Source: Nectonema munidae
Taxonomy: Eukaryota > Nematomorpha > Nectonematoida > Nectonematidae
Assembly: GCA_030549495.1 (NCBI GenBank)
Contig: JAUIRK010000217.1
Span: 36,316 to 100,315 of the forward strand
Length of the DNA: 64,000 nt
Reading direction: 5' to 3'
The position numbers and the translations under genes were made by a program. Below are positions 47,030-59,144 of the stretch, one piece after another. The notes beneath the pieces are model-generated. The model worked only from the letters and a program-made list of their open reading frames with translations. It had not been told where the DNA came from and made no database searches. Position 1 is the stretch's first letter; each line of letters starts with the position of its first letter.

Positions 47030-49560
47030 GGACATTTAAACCCCCCTAACCCAGAATTACGTCTCTGTACTTCCTAGTTCCAAAGGCGAATGGGAAAACC
47101 GGACTAGTAGCAGATTTTAGCTTTACATAAGAATTATTCGCACCCCCCCCCCCCCCCCCCGCCATTAAGCTAACGGCCCCATTCCTACTCCGGTACATCA
47201 AGCCCAAACTGCGCTGGGCAACTCGGCTCGATTTATCAGACGCTTTTTACGGCATTAGGATCGAACCAACCTGGAGAAGCTATTTTTGTATCAAATCAGC
47301 TAAAGGGCACTGGCAATTTACTTGTCACTTTATGGGAACGTGTTTCAGCCCAGCAGTGCTTCAAGGAGTTATATCCCGACTCCTTGGAGCATTCAAAGCC
47401 CGTCTCCAGTCCCAAGGGGAAAGCGGATTCCGCTTCATCCTATACCTCAATGACTTCCTGATACTGGGTCCCAGCAAGGAAGCCGCGAGCAAAGTCACCC
47501 TAGCTCTCATCCAATTCTTGAAAGAAGAATGCGGGGTACAAATTAACAAGGAAAAATCAGCGCTTTTCCCAGTCCAATGCATCAGCTTCCTTGGAACCTG
47601 CATCTAGCTCGACACTAGGAGGATGGGAGTCCCAGAAGATAAAAAAGAAATCCTCATAAAGGCTCTCTTCGCATTCCTGGTGGCTCACCAAGTGGAAGAA
47701 GTCCCCCTACGCTGGAAGCAAAAAGTAATGGGGGTCCTCAATTACTACGCAGCTACCTTACCAGGAAGATTCTGTTTCATCTCAGTCTTGTACAATTAAG
47801 AAAGCGCCAAAGAACGTAATCAGCTAGTCCAGCTCGCCGTGGCGTACATCACGGACACAATCCTAATCCCTTGGAACCTGGCAGATTCCACAACGGCGAA
47901 AAACGTGGTTCACGTAGATGCCTGTCTCACAGGACTACGAATTGTGGCAATTAGCAAGAAATGGACCATTGGAATCCAACAAAGCAAATGGCACATCACA
48001 GACCTGGAGCTCTTCGCCATCCTCATTGCACACTACCTTTGCACGCTAGGAAGATCATCTCAGGCTCTCTGGCAGCCATTGGATGCGTCAGAAAATTGGG
48101 AAGCAAGTCCCCTCGACAAGCCATGCTGCTCTTATGGTTGGAATCAATAAGCAAATGGACGGACACACTCAGAACAAATCTGGAATACATAAACCCAGCA
48201 GACGAACCGTCCAGGATCCGTACCATAAACAAGGAGCACAAGATGGAAATTTGGGACTGCACCATCTATTTGGATTCCAAACATGGCTCAACTTCGTCTT
48301 GGAAACATGGAGATTCTTTAAAGAAAAGACGAAAAAGAACCTTGCGAGATTCTCGTGAGGCAAGCCTGCCAGAAGCGATAATGCCATGTAGATAGGGACT
48401 CTTGACCACCCTTCTGACACCGATCAGATCTCCACACGCAAAGTCCATTGGCTGGAAGAAAAAGGCAACGCTTTGGTTTCGCGCCCAGTTTTGGTGCTAA
48501 CTGCCCAGCCCATGGAAGCTCGCGCCCAGCTTCCGCCCACGTTGTGAGTATATAAGGGCGGGCACAGGCAGACTCTTCATTATATTTCTCCCGTTTTTCA
48601 AGTTACTGTAAAATTCAAATATGACAAAGGTTTAAACGCCTGCCATTACTCCTTCTTGCTCCACACATACTATACATACTCCTGTAGCCTCTCCCTTCTC
48701 AACATTCCCGACTTCAATTCAACTCTCATGAATATCTCCTAGCAGCTTGCACGCATAGAGCTGCGTTTTGAAGATTTGGAGGGCAGAATGGCCCCAGCTC
48801 CATAACCAGAGCCAGTCATTCTCCCTCCAGCACTCTCTCCGCGCTAGTCCCTCCTCCTAACTATTTAATGACTGCGCCTCCTTCGCCCTTCTCGTTTAAG
48901 GGTCCGGTTGCATCTGGAGTGTTAGGTTGGGCAATTCAGGTCACCCCCTCCGTTGCAGACACGCCACCCAGCTCCAACCCCTCGATACGAGGTGCTGTGG
49001 GGATATGGCCTCCGAGTGCCTCATCACCCCCCCCCCCCCCCCCCCCAGGATACAGAGTGCGGCATCTCTGTACGTCTCTCCCCCCCCCCCCCCCCCCATT
49101 CCGCAATGGAAAGTCAGCCTAATCAGGGAAATACCTTCCCCGTGGGATACGGTCCGTCGAGCCACACTAATACCCAGTTTCGGACACCAGGGTCGCTCAA
49201 TATCAGCCTTACGCAGGAGTTCCCGGCTCCACCCGAACCGGGCTTGGAGCCGGACACCCCTATACAGGGCTGGGGGGTTTTCCCAGTCCCCTCCGAACAA
49301 CCTGAGAATCAGCGCGAACTTCTTACGATCATAACCCCGACCCACCATCGGTCCGAGAGCGGATCTCCCGCGCCAATCGCAATTAACGCGGATCCCGTGT
49401 TTACCGTACCAGAAGGAGGATTCCTCCACGACTTGGGTGAGATTTATTGCACCAAAAAACAGCCAGAATTCTGGCACGAGGCTACCGTCCCAGAATGATA
49501 ACGAATACGAAATTCGCAACCCTCTCCATATATTCGCGGCGCCTGAAGGAGCAGCAAGCC
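47030..49560 (+). mobile_element. DIRS-like retroelement fossil, GC-rich
   Basis: This is a sharp GC-rich island within AT-rich DNA. In order it shows reverse transcriptase (traces of DAFYGI, then the region around 47332-47607 with LGAFKARLQ and FLGT), an RNase H-like region (VHVDACLTGLRIV, TDLELFA, about 47900-48110), an NPADEPSR motif typical of DIRS-type elements near 48200, and, after a TATA-like site, a proline-rich gag-like region (48700-49500). The order suggests a DIRS/Ngaro-type element or close LTR relative, perhaps a rearranged or permuted copy. It is broken, with many breaks, and related to the fossil at 3.5-4.5 kb. Three poly-C runs lie in it. No tyrosine recombinase was recognised. 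Confidence 0.55.
48549..48557 (+). promoter_or_regulatory. TATA-like promoter site of the retroelement fossil
   Basis: TATATAAGG is followed by a GC-rich stretch and, about 30 bases on, by CTTCATTATA, a plausible start region. It lies after the RNase H-like part and before the gag-like part, where an end repeat of such an element would be expected. Confidence 0.4.
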
Positions 49561-50095
49561 TTCTTAGAAGATTAATTTATTAGAAATTTAAACTAATAAA
49601 TTTCACTTAAACATATATTTATTATTATAAATTTATATTATGTATATTTATTATATACTTGTTATATAAATATATAATTATTTTATTATATAACTAAAAT
49701 AAATTTATATAAATTAAATTTTATATTTTATATATAAAATTATATTTAACAATTTTAGCAGGATTACTGATTGTTCCGGATTAGTGATAGTCAACTGTAC
49801 TCGATTGCCAGACCTCTTCATACATAGATATCTATGTGTTTTTATATTTTAAGTATATCTATACCTTTAAGTTTTATATCATATATATTAATTATTTTAA
49901 ATCTGTTTTGTTAACTTGTAGATTTAAATCTCCTAAGCCTTTTTAAATTTTTTTATATTAACTCTTAAAAACTTAATTTTCCTTTATAAATACATTACTA
50001 CTAATCTTTAAACATATTTTTTACTTTTCATTAGCTAATTTTCAATTCATATATAATATTATTTTAATTAACTTCCCTGATTTTTTCCCACTAAT

Positions 50096-51157
50096 ATGAC
50101 AAATAAAAGGGCACGCTCTGACCCCGAATCTCCCAAATCTACCACTGACATTTTAAATCATCTATTCGATGATTACATAGCTAATACCACACTAAATTCA
50201 AACGATCTAATACTATTTAATAATCTAAAATACAACATAGCCATACATTATATAAAAACTTTCGAAAGCCAAAACATTAAGTCAACCTCAACTCAATCAT
50301 ACGCTAATGCTGCTAGTTTAGCCCCTACTCAATCTCATCCTAACCCAACACTCAATTCCACCATAAATACGCAAATAACTCCACATACTAGAAAACACCT
50401 TGAACCTAACCTAACATTAAAAATCACACCACCTAACAACATTTCAACTAAAAAAGAGAAGGCCATTCACCGCCAAGATGTTATCAAAAATCTAGATACC
50501 AAAAACAACTCCCTAACAATCACTAAAACAAGATCATCCCACTCCGGCACCATCTACTTCCAATTCAAAAATATAAATCAAAAAGTCACTGCCAGAACAA
50601 CACTCATAAAAAACGGTCTAAATGCTAATGACTTACCTCCACAAAAACCAAAATTCATACTGCGCGGCATCCCTACCGATATAACATTAACCCAAATCAC
50701 AAAATCTATTGAAGAACAAAACCCACACCTTAACGCTATAGGCATACTTGATAATCCCATACAACTAGGAAAAACCGGCACATATAGCTATACTATAATC
50801 TTAGAATCAAGCAACCCAGAAATATATAAATATCTATGTACTCAACCCAAAATCTTTCTAGGCCACCACCTACTAACCCTCACCACACTAAATCCAAAAG
50901 TTAAACAATGAGAAATATGCTTAAAATACGGTCATATATCTTCAAAATGCAACTCATCTTTACCTAACTGTGCGCACTGCGGCCACCGTGGGCATGCTAC
51001 TTCATCCTGTACCCTACTAAATGACAATAGCAAAATTTCTTGCATAAATTGTCGGCAACCACACCTTGCAACATCTAAACTCTGTAGTTTCTACATAAAC
51101 CATAACAATCTAATCGTATCTCAACATAACCAAATCATAGACAACTACTCATGCTAA
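50096..51157 (+). pseudogene. LINE ORF1 protein (RNA-binding, CCHC knuckles)
   Basis: The frame starts MTNKRARSDPES and has an RNP-type fold region in its second half (FILRGIPTDITLTQI...YTIILESSNPEIYKYL). After a TGA at 50909-50911 the same frame continues with three zinc knuckles (CLKYGHISSKC, CAHCGHRGHATSSC, CINCRQPHLATSKLC) and stops at 51157. The TGA stands where relatives have an ordinary residue (often Trp/Cys) right before the first knuckle, and the frame on both sides is otherwise clean, so it is a recent stop. The final stop overlaps the ORF2 start by seven bases. ORF1 proteins package the LINE RNA. Confidence 0.8.
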
Positions 51158-54100
51158 CTATTTTACATATAAATCTAAATCACTCAAAAACTGCTTGGGA
51201 CAACCTTCACAACATCTTACACTCACACACTTACGACATTATATCAATAAATGAACCATACATTCACATCCCACACCAAATTGCCGACTACGTACTCCTA
51301 CACATACCCCCACTAACAGCATACTCAACCTGTATATTCATAAAACAATCAATTACTAATACACAACTATATCAATACTCTAATTCAAACTACTTCTTCA
51401 CACTTATTCCCTCAAATTCCAAATCCTTACTCTTTTGCTCTCTCTACTCCCAACCATCCTTAAACCACCCCATACCTAACAACTTCTCTCAATCACTTAC
51501 ACAAATCAAACATAACATAGACAACAACCACCACATAGCTATATCCACCGACTTAAATGCTAGATCATACCTCTGGGACATAAAATCAAACACACGAGGT
51601 TCACTCACACTCGAATTTTTAGCATCTCACAATCTAACAATAGCTGACAATGATAAATCCCCAACCTTCAGACGACTACATCTAAATAACCTATATCAAT
51701 CACACAACGATCTAACCATCATTTCCAACCAAACAAGAAATATAGTTCACAACTGGCGCATCTCAGACATCCCATCCGCCTCCGACCACACATACATAAC
51801 CTTTCAAATCGACCTCACTACTAAACCCTCAAAAAGCCCAAATCCTAATTATGGCAAAAAAATATTCTGGACAGCATTTTTTCACAATCTTAAATCTAAG
51901 CTAGACAACATCACCCTGGCCACAGATACAACAAATAATCTCGAAACATCTGCTCTTCAACTCAATAAGTCCATCACAGCAAGCATTCACGCCGCAACTC
52001 CTACAAACCAGCTTCCTAAAAGACAGCACGCTCCTTTTTGGAACCGTACCTTAAACAATCTCAAACAACAATTACGCAAATCCTTAAAAAATCTAAGAAA
52101 AACCAACACTCACAATAACATTCAACATTACTTCTTCCTTAAAACTCAATATCAATCAGAAATAAAAAAAGCTAAAAAACAAGCCTGGAAACATATTTGT
52201 AATCAAACTCCAACAAACCCATGGTCAAACTCTCTAATCTCCTTTCAAATAATCAAGGTTCAATATTTATCAACCACCCTCCACTTAACACTCTATTTCC
52301 CGCCGACACTAATGTAACCGACAATATTACCCATACACTTACTAGAATGGAAACAAAAACATACCTACTAAACAACTACATTAACTCTTTCCCAGAAATT
52401 ACAATCAAAGAACTAAACAAAACCATTGATTCTATGAAAACCAAATCTTCAAGCAGCCTTGACTTCATCTCTACTAAACACGTGAAGAAAGCATACCACA
52501 TACTACACCCTCATCTCCTCAACATATTTAACGCCTGCCTCAGACTAAGCTATTTCCCAAATATTTGGAAAATATGTAAACTAGTGCTAATCCCCAAACC
52601 AAATCGAAACCACAATTCAATTAAAAACTGGCCACCAATTTCTCTATTACCAACTTTAGGCAAAATCCTTGAAAAAACTCTACGAAAACGCATGATCCAC
52701 TACATCCTCAAAAATAACCTAATACACCCGAATCAATTCGCATATTTACCAAATAAAAGCACCGAATTAGCCCTATCTCGCCTAATTATTTACCTAGAAA
52801 AAACACTAAATAACCAGAATATCGCAACAACCACATTTCTTGATATCGAAAATGCTTTCAACGCTACATGGCACCCTGCAATCATCAAAAATCTCATCGA
52901 CAAAAAATACCCCACATACATAATAAAATTCATAAACAACTACCTTCAAAAGCGCATTCTCATCCTATCACATAACAACAATACATACATTCAGAAACTA
53001 ACTCTATCCACTCCGCAAGGGGGTAGCCTATTAGATATCCTATGGCTAATCCTCATCAACCCCATTCTTAATTTTATCAACTCAAAATCCGACTTTGCCC
53101 AATGCTACTCTGATGACATCTTATTCACCTTCTCAAACACACTACAACTAAACAACATCAATCGCACTGCTGATCTAATCACACAAATACAAACAATGGC
53201 CACCAACTACAAAGTCCCTTCAACTCAAACAAACTAAAACTTATACACTTCACACGAAAAAGAATAACTCCACTACCACTGAAACTAAACACATCAACAG
53301 CACTCACTCCTGAATCACACATAAAATATCTAGGCGTCACATTTCAATCTAATCTAAAATTTACACTCCACCTCAAAAACATATACACAAAACTCTCACC
53401 AACATTATTCTCTCTAAGAAAAGCTATCTCATATAAGTGGGGTCTTCATCCAAAAATCTCTAAGTACATCTACAAATCTATCATACTTCCAGTCATACAA
53501 TATGGCTCACTTGCCTGGGGTAGCTCACTCAAATTCCAAAATTCACTGACCCACCTCAACAAAATACACCGCCTTTGCTTACTCACAATAACAAACGCAT
53601 TTCACACTACTTCTACAGCAAAACTTGAACTTCTTACACATACTCTACCCTTACACCTAAACCTTAAGAAAAACATAATTAAAAAATATCTTACTACCTT
53701 CCACTCTACACCAGCTCCACATAACTTCACGAACCTTTACTCAACTAACACCTCGCCCTCACTCAACTTTTTCAAATCCCTTCTTGAACAATATATGCCA
53801 CAACTTACTTACTACCAAGTTTTACCACACTTACATCCATACTCTCTAGTTCACCCATCGAAATCGACCCCATACTCACCTCATATATGCCACCACAAAT
53901 TCTTAGCACTCAACTCCATAAAATATCAACGCGACTCAAATGCGCACTACAAACTCTCAATTATTACCGACGGTTCAAAATCACGCAACAAAGCAACCGC
54001 TGCATGCGCCTTTTTCAATCATAACACAAGCACTCCTTTCTTCACACAACAAATGCAGACAGACAATAACACCTCCGCATACGAAACTGAAACCCTAGCA

Positions 54101-54823
54101 CTTCTAACATCATGCAATCACATCTTTGATAACCTAACCTTCTTTACATCCAAATTCAAGAACATAATCTTTTTCACAGACTCTCAAAACATAATTAAAG
54201 ACCTACAACTTAACAGAAAAATTCCCCTTTCAACACTAAACCTAGCCAAGAAATTAATCAACCTAAGCAACCATTTCTCAATTAAACTTTTCTGGTGTCC
54301 TGCCCATTCCTCCTCCTTTGAAAATTTTTTAGTAGATCTCCTATGTAAATCCACATCCATAACACCACAACATGTCTTAACCCACGCCCTCCCTCTATCC
54401 ACCTTTGAAACATCCATAAATACCTCAACTACAAACGAATGGCTTCACTCAAATAACATACCTACTCCCTTATCCCAATTTGCACTAAATAAAAACATTA
54501 CTCTTCCTCGCAACATTATAAGATGGTTCACCTCACATTGCCCTTGTTACGCTTACTTCTACAATTTTAATTTGCACTCTAATCCTTTCTGCAGATTCGG
54601 CTGCCCTTACATTGAAACTCCAATTCACATTATCCTCTATTGCCCAATATTCTCATCAGAACGAACCAAACTCATTGAAAAAACTTATTTATATATAAAA
54701 GATCTTCCCTCCTCTCTACTAAAATTCTTATCATACCCCAAAATCATTCACCACATCTCTCTTTTCCTTAATATAATAGAACCATTACTCTCTACTTTTT
54801 GTATAATTATTACATATATTTAG
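51151..54823 (+). pseudogene. LINE ORF2: nuclease, reverse transcriptase, RNase H
   Basis: Starts MLTILHINLNHSK. Apurinic-type endonuclease marks are INEPYI, STDLNAR and SASDHTYITF (51151-51850). Reverse transcriptase marks are SSLDFISTKHVKKAY, LVLIPKP, FAYLPNKSTELAL, FLDIENAFNATWH, LSTPQGGSLL and QCYSDDILF (catalytic, in place of YADD), then KYLGVTFQSNL. RNase H follows: IITDGSKS, SAYETETLAL, IFFTDSQNII, WCPAHSS (53960-54330), and a C-terminal CRFGCPYIETPIHIILYCPI. The frame changes twice, near 52220 and near 53220; otherwise it is open throughout, including 53230-53795. It drives target-primed reverse transcription in an active copy. Confidence 0.85.
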
Positions 54824-54984
54824 TTTACTTTGTAAAATTAAAATATATAATATAAACTTTTTTTTCAAACTCTTCTCTCATATTTTAAATTTTAATGTTT
54901 TATTTTATTTTCTCTTCCCCTTTTTTGTGCTTTTTTTTTTTTTAATTTATTTTAATGGTTGGGAAACTTTCCTCCCGGTGGTTT

Positions 54985-55173
54985 TTTTTTTTTTTTTTTT
55001 TCAAAAAAATTTTTAAAAAAAAACTTCTCAATCCTCTTATTTTCCCCCCTCTAAATTTTTTTTATAAATTTAAAAAATTTTTTTAATATTTTTAAAATTA
55101 TAGAAAAAAAAAAAAAAATTTTTTTTTTTTTTTTTTTTTTAAAAAAAAATAATTATTTTTTTTTTTTTTTTTT
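54985..55173. repeat. A/T homopolymer block
   Basis: Long alternating runs of T and A (up to about 25 in a row) lie within the LINE 3' region. Together with the G/C blocks elsewhere it suggests either slippage or poor consensus quality. Confidence 0.75.
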
Positions 55174-55830
55174 TCTACTCACCAACACTTAACCCCACCC
55201 TTATTAAACACCTTGCATAATCACACACAGGCAACCTAATTTATACTCTTTTCACCTCACCAAGCTTTCTCATTTCTACTTTAGATCCTAAACCCAATAC
55301 CCATCCTTACAAATCCCCAAGTTAGCAATTAATGCAAGCATATCAACCAACGTTGGAAAGTGCTTAGATATCTCCTACCTACCTACCTACCTTATCGCTT
55401 TTGATGAACATCTACTACTCATATCACTTTATCTTATCTATACAGCACTCACCTCATTCCCACAACAAAAAAATAAAAACCCTACTCAAGATAAAAAAAT
55501 TTTTATCCCACCAGTCAGCGCCAGATTAAAAAACGAAAAAAGACATTTTACTTCTGCTCATCTCTTCTTTTCAACTCTTTACCCTGATCTTTAAGAAATA
55601 TCTCATCCTACTTCAAATTTAAACACGACCTTTTTATCCATCTACTCAATGTACCCACACACTAAATCACTGTTCATAAGCATCAGTTCTATTCTCTTTA
55701 TCATATATTACTATTATTTTTTAACATATAAATATACTTACTCTTTTTTCATTTTCCTTTCGTTGTATTTACTTAAGTGATTCTCTCACTACAAACTTTT
55801 GTTTGATTCCAATAAAATTGATTTGATACC

Positions 55831-56792
55831 TTTATAATTTCACGTCTTTATTTGTAAATAAGGAATATATTTGTAATGTGTATATATTTGGATAAAAAGT
55901 CCTGTTATAATAAAATATATGTGTGCTTTTATATTCGAACATTTTTTAAATTAGTATTCAGCAGTACAAATGGGCTAGTAACGTGATTCACTAATTTGAA
56001 GTATTCTAAATTATTTATACTCTATATAAAATGCTTTAAAATCAACTATCTGAAGCACAAAATATTAAAGTTATTTAAATTTTTTAACTTTATTTACTTT
56101 AGCAAGTTAAAAAATTCTAATGATATATTCAAACATAATGTTTGAGAATCAAACTACCGAAGCAAAACACACCTGATTTTTTTAAGAAGAAAATTGATGT
56201 AGCTAATAATTACAACAAAACTAAAATATAAATATTTATAAAAAATTAATGGGAAATATAGATAAATCTTCTAAGACTGAGTAAATCAATTTCATATAAC
56301 AAAATCTGTATCTTTTATTGGCCGGCAGTAGAACATAAATGCTAAGCGACTGTGCAGGAGTGAAAGGGTCATCAAGGTGGATGTCTTAAGCATTAATTTT
56401 TTATTTTATTAACATTTTTATTTGATATAATAAGTTCAAAATATAAGTGTAAAATAATTTTTACACTATGCATAATACTATGCATCTTTATTTTGTATTA
56501 TCATTAAAAGAGATAAGATTTTATAATGTTAAATTTTAGTTTTTTTCCAATTAAATTTTATTTACTCATAATAATATAAGATACATGTTAGGACACCCTG
56601 TGTGACGAACTGAATCCATTAAAACAATACTACTTTATTCTTCATTAAAAAGGAAATAATAATTCTATATTGAACATATCAATAAAGTGACACATATATG
56701 CGCTGGTGTCGGCTCTAAAAAGGGCCTTGGTTTAATATACATAAGGTTTAATATACACATGAGAAAAATGGGAGAAATAACATCATAAAGAA
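55831..56792. other. AT-rich DNA, no gene
   Basis: Nothing recognised. It may include the leader of the ZMYM1-type hAT that starts coding at 56793. Confidence 0.45.
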
Positions 56793-57702
56793 ATGGAAGT
56801 TTTGAAAACCTTAGCACTTTCAAAAATGACTTCATTTATAAAAACTAAATTTAAGGAAAATTTAGAACATTGTACCATCAATATAGAATTTCAAATTGAG
56901 ATAGACAATTATGCGAATTCAGACGATTCACAACAAACATTTAGTCAATTCGAATTAGAAGAAGCACCCTGTATAATACTATCTTCAGAAAAGTTGTTAC
57001 ACTTTGCTCATGAGAAAGAACCTAATGAACAAGTCAGTAGTGATGGTTTGTATGAATCAAATGATCTGGATGCTTAACACATAATCGATGATAAATTGGT
57101 TGAATATATAGTTAATCATCCTCTTAATCTGAGCAAAGCGATTTTACAAGTTCTTGAAGAAGTATGTTTGAAAGTGAAAAGGAAAGAAATAGGTATGTGC
57201 TTATATCTTTATTTACCCATAAGATGACAAATGGTGAAAAGTCAAAAGAGAATGGGTTGCATATTCTCCAAAAACTGGTGATGTATTTTGGGTTCTATGC
57301 AAGCTATTTAGTAAACAAGTCTCAATGTTTACAAAAGGTTTTATGACTGGAAAACTGTCAACGAGAGTTATCGAATATGAAAATAATAAAGAACGCAAAA
57401 ATTCTATTACTGCTTGGAATTTAAGAGTATTTGCAGCAAGTAGAGTCGATTCTAGCTTAGCTTTGCAAATAGAAGTAGAGAAAAAATATCGGAGAGAAGT
57501 TTTTTTTCGCGTAATTAAAGCATTGAAGTTTCTAACATCAAGAGGTCTTCCTCTTACAAGTAGTGATAAAAGAATTGGTCCTAGAAACAATAGTAATTAC
57601 CTTGAAGTAATAGAATTCTTGGCAAAGTTTGACACTTTTCTTGCAAAGTATTTGAGTAAGAAGTTTGCCTTGAAACGTCTGCTTTCTAATACTATCATTT
57701 AG
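56793..57702 (+). pseudogene. ZMYM1-type hAT transposase, N-terminal part
   Basis: The first frame (56793-57077) is acidic and not distinctive. Then EWVAYSPKTGDVFWVLCKLF (frame traces around 57250-57320) and the open frame from 57325 read FTKGFMTGKL, RVIEYENNKERKN, REVFFRVIKALKFLTSRGLP and IGPRNNSNYLEVIEFLAKFD. These match the TTF-type zinc finger and following helical region of ZMYM1-like proteins (family forms: FTKGFxDWK, HENSxxH, FLAExGLPFRG, NxGNFLxxIELIAxFD). Several frame changes are present. Confidence 0.75.
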
Positions 57703-57719
57703 TAATTATCCCTTTTACC

Positions 57720-59050
57720 TTTATTTCTCCTCCTGTGTTCTTTTAGTTTATTTCTTTTTTTCTGTACTTATTGTATTCTTTCAAAATCTTTTTCCTCTTT
57801 TCCTATACGTACGATATCTTCTCTTACTAAAATTTGAACATAAGAGTTCTTTTTCATGGAAGGAGATAATTGGAACTGTGAATGTTGCCATGAGAAATCG
57901 TCTAAACTTGTTAAATGTGATTCGTGTGATAAATGGCTATGTTATACATGTCAAAATTTTGACCCTTTATTATTCAAAGTTCTTGATAAATATAACAAAC
58001 AAGGATTAAAATGGCACTGTAATAACTGTCGTGATCTTGATTGTAAAAAAGAAAATAAATATAATTTAGCCTTTAAAATGACTTATTAAAAGTAGTTAAA
58101 GATCTGAAAGAAAAAGTTAATGAACAAAATAAAACTATATTCAATTTAAAGACAAGTTTTGATAATCACATTAAAGGCTCTACTAAACCAGTAAATTCAT
58201 CATGTGTGAGAAATCAAATTAAAGATTTTCAAGAGTTGTTAACTTCACATAATCAATATCAAAAATCTCCACAGTCTTTATTTACTTATGCTGATGCATT
58301 GAATAAAAGTGATAACAAAAAAACGCCCTATATATTAAATCTAAAACTTTGAAAATAGATGACTTAGCCGAAAAGACAACAGCTCTTTTGAACAATGTTC
58401 ACGTGACTTCAAACAAAAAGACAAAAAAGTGTATAAACTATGTTTTCCTGATAAAAAAACCTTGAAAAAAGAAGCTCTAAAAACTGTAAAAACAAGTTAT
58501 TACCTCCCAAAATTTCTTTTATTATTGAACAAAATATTGATAATAATTTGATAATTGAAATGATTAAAAACAAGAATGAAGTCATAAAAAATGGTTGATG
58601 AAGGAAAGGTTTTGATTTTGTTTTTTTTCCAAAAATATTAAACATGGGAGAAAATCATTTGCTTAAAATTGACTCCGAAATATTCTCATTCCTGGATAAG
58701 AATAATTTTTAATTTTTCTTAATGATGCAAATCATCAAATGTAAGCTTTTTTTCTCCTATCTTCAATGTGGCAAGTGTCTCCTTTTCGGACATACTACTA
58801 CAAATTGTAAAAAAGAAGCGATATGTAGATTTTCCTCTTTAGCACACCTCTCCCACACCTGCCCAATTAAAGATGACCGCTCAAAGTATAAATGCTTTAC
58901 ATGTATTAAAAATGCTGAAGACTCCACAAATCACTCATCTATGGATTTCCAATGTCCTTATGTTATAAAAGAACTACAACATGTTAAGAGCATCACTCAG
59001 TTTAATGGATGCCAGTAAGTTTTCTTAATTCTTTTTTGATAGTAATTGTC
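57720..59050 (+). mobile_element. LINE ORF1 region with a PHD finger (CR1-like group)
   Basis: A T-rich leader precedes the coding start at 57856. The order is PHD finger, coiled coil, an RNP-like region, then CCHC knuckles. PHD fingers in ORF1 are known from CR1/L2-group LINEs. ORF2 is absent, so it is not a normal 5'-truncated copy; it keeps the 5' half and lacks the 3' half. Confidence 0.6.
57856..59018 (+). pseudogene. LINE ORF1 protein: PHD finger, coiled coil, CCHC knuckles
   Basis: The start MEGDNWNCECCHEKSSKLVK leads a C4HC3 finger: CECC, CDSCDKWLCYTC, WHCNNC (residues about 9-60). After a frame change come KVVKDLKEKVNEQNKTIFNL (coiled coil) and SLFTYADALNKS. Further frame changes follow, and from 58722 the tail reads CGKCLLFGHTTTNC, CRFSSLAHLSHTC and CFTCIKNAEDSTNHSSMDFQ, then CPYVIKEL, the three-knuckle end of such ORF1 proteins. 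The lost frames make it inactive. Confidence 0.7.
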
Positions 59051-59144
59051 AAATTAAAAGTCTACAGAACCTGACAATCGCACATAATATTACGCGCATT
59101 TATTAAGGAACAAGACTTCAAAGCTTATTCAGAAAAGTAAAATC

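Larger units (their letters stand above)
46720..49797. mobile_element. Tigger/pogo-like element with TA target duplication
   Basis: The ends are CAGTTGACTATCACTAAT then (T/C)CGG and its inverse, flanked by TA on both sides (46718-46719 and 49798-49799). CAG ends, TA duplication and this wording are typical of Tigger/pogo elements of the Tc1-mariner superfamily. No transposase is present; the outer 300 and 230 bases are AT-rich spacer. Most of the interior is a GC-rich retroelement fossil. It looks like a non-autonomous element that was hit by the retroelement. Confidence 0.82.
49800..55830 (+). mobile_element. I-type LINE, nearly full length
   Basis: The sequence begins next to the right TA of the Tigger-like element. 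It has an AT-rich leader, ORF1 with zinc knuckles (50096-51157), ORF2 with nuclease, reverse transcriptase and RNase H (51151-54823), and a 3' region with a CCTA tandem tail at about 55373-55392. Composition stays G-poor to about 55830, where an AATAAA lies near 55812, so the true end is between 55.4 and 55.83 kb. RNase H in ORF2 plus knuckles in ORF1 fits the I clade. Only about three breaks are seen, so this is the youngest LINE here. Its 3' family members lie at 5.9-8.0 kb. Confidence 0.8.

Noticed and set aside
48868-49519. Overlapping proline-rich frames on both strands
   Set aside because: They are driven by poly-C runs in the retroelement fossil. I kept only the element itself and made no separate gene call.
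54985-55173. LINE poly(A) tail
   Set aside because: Runs of A and T alternate in both directions and G-poor LINE sequence continues beyond them, so this is not a terminal tail.
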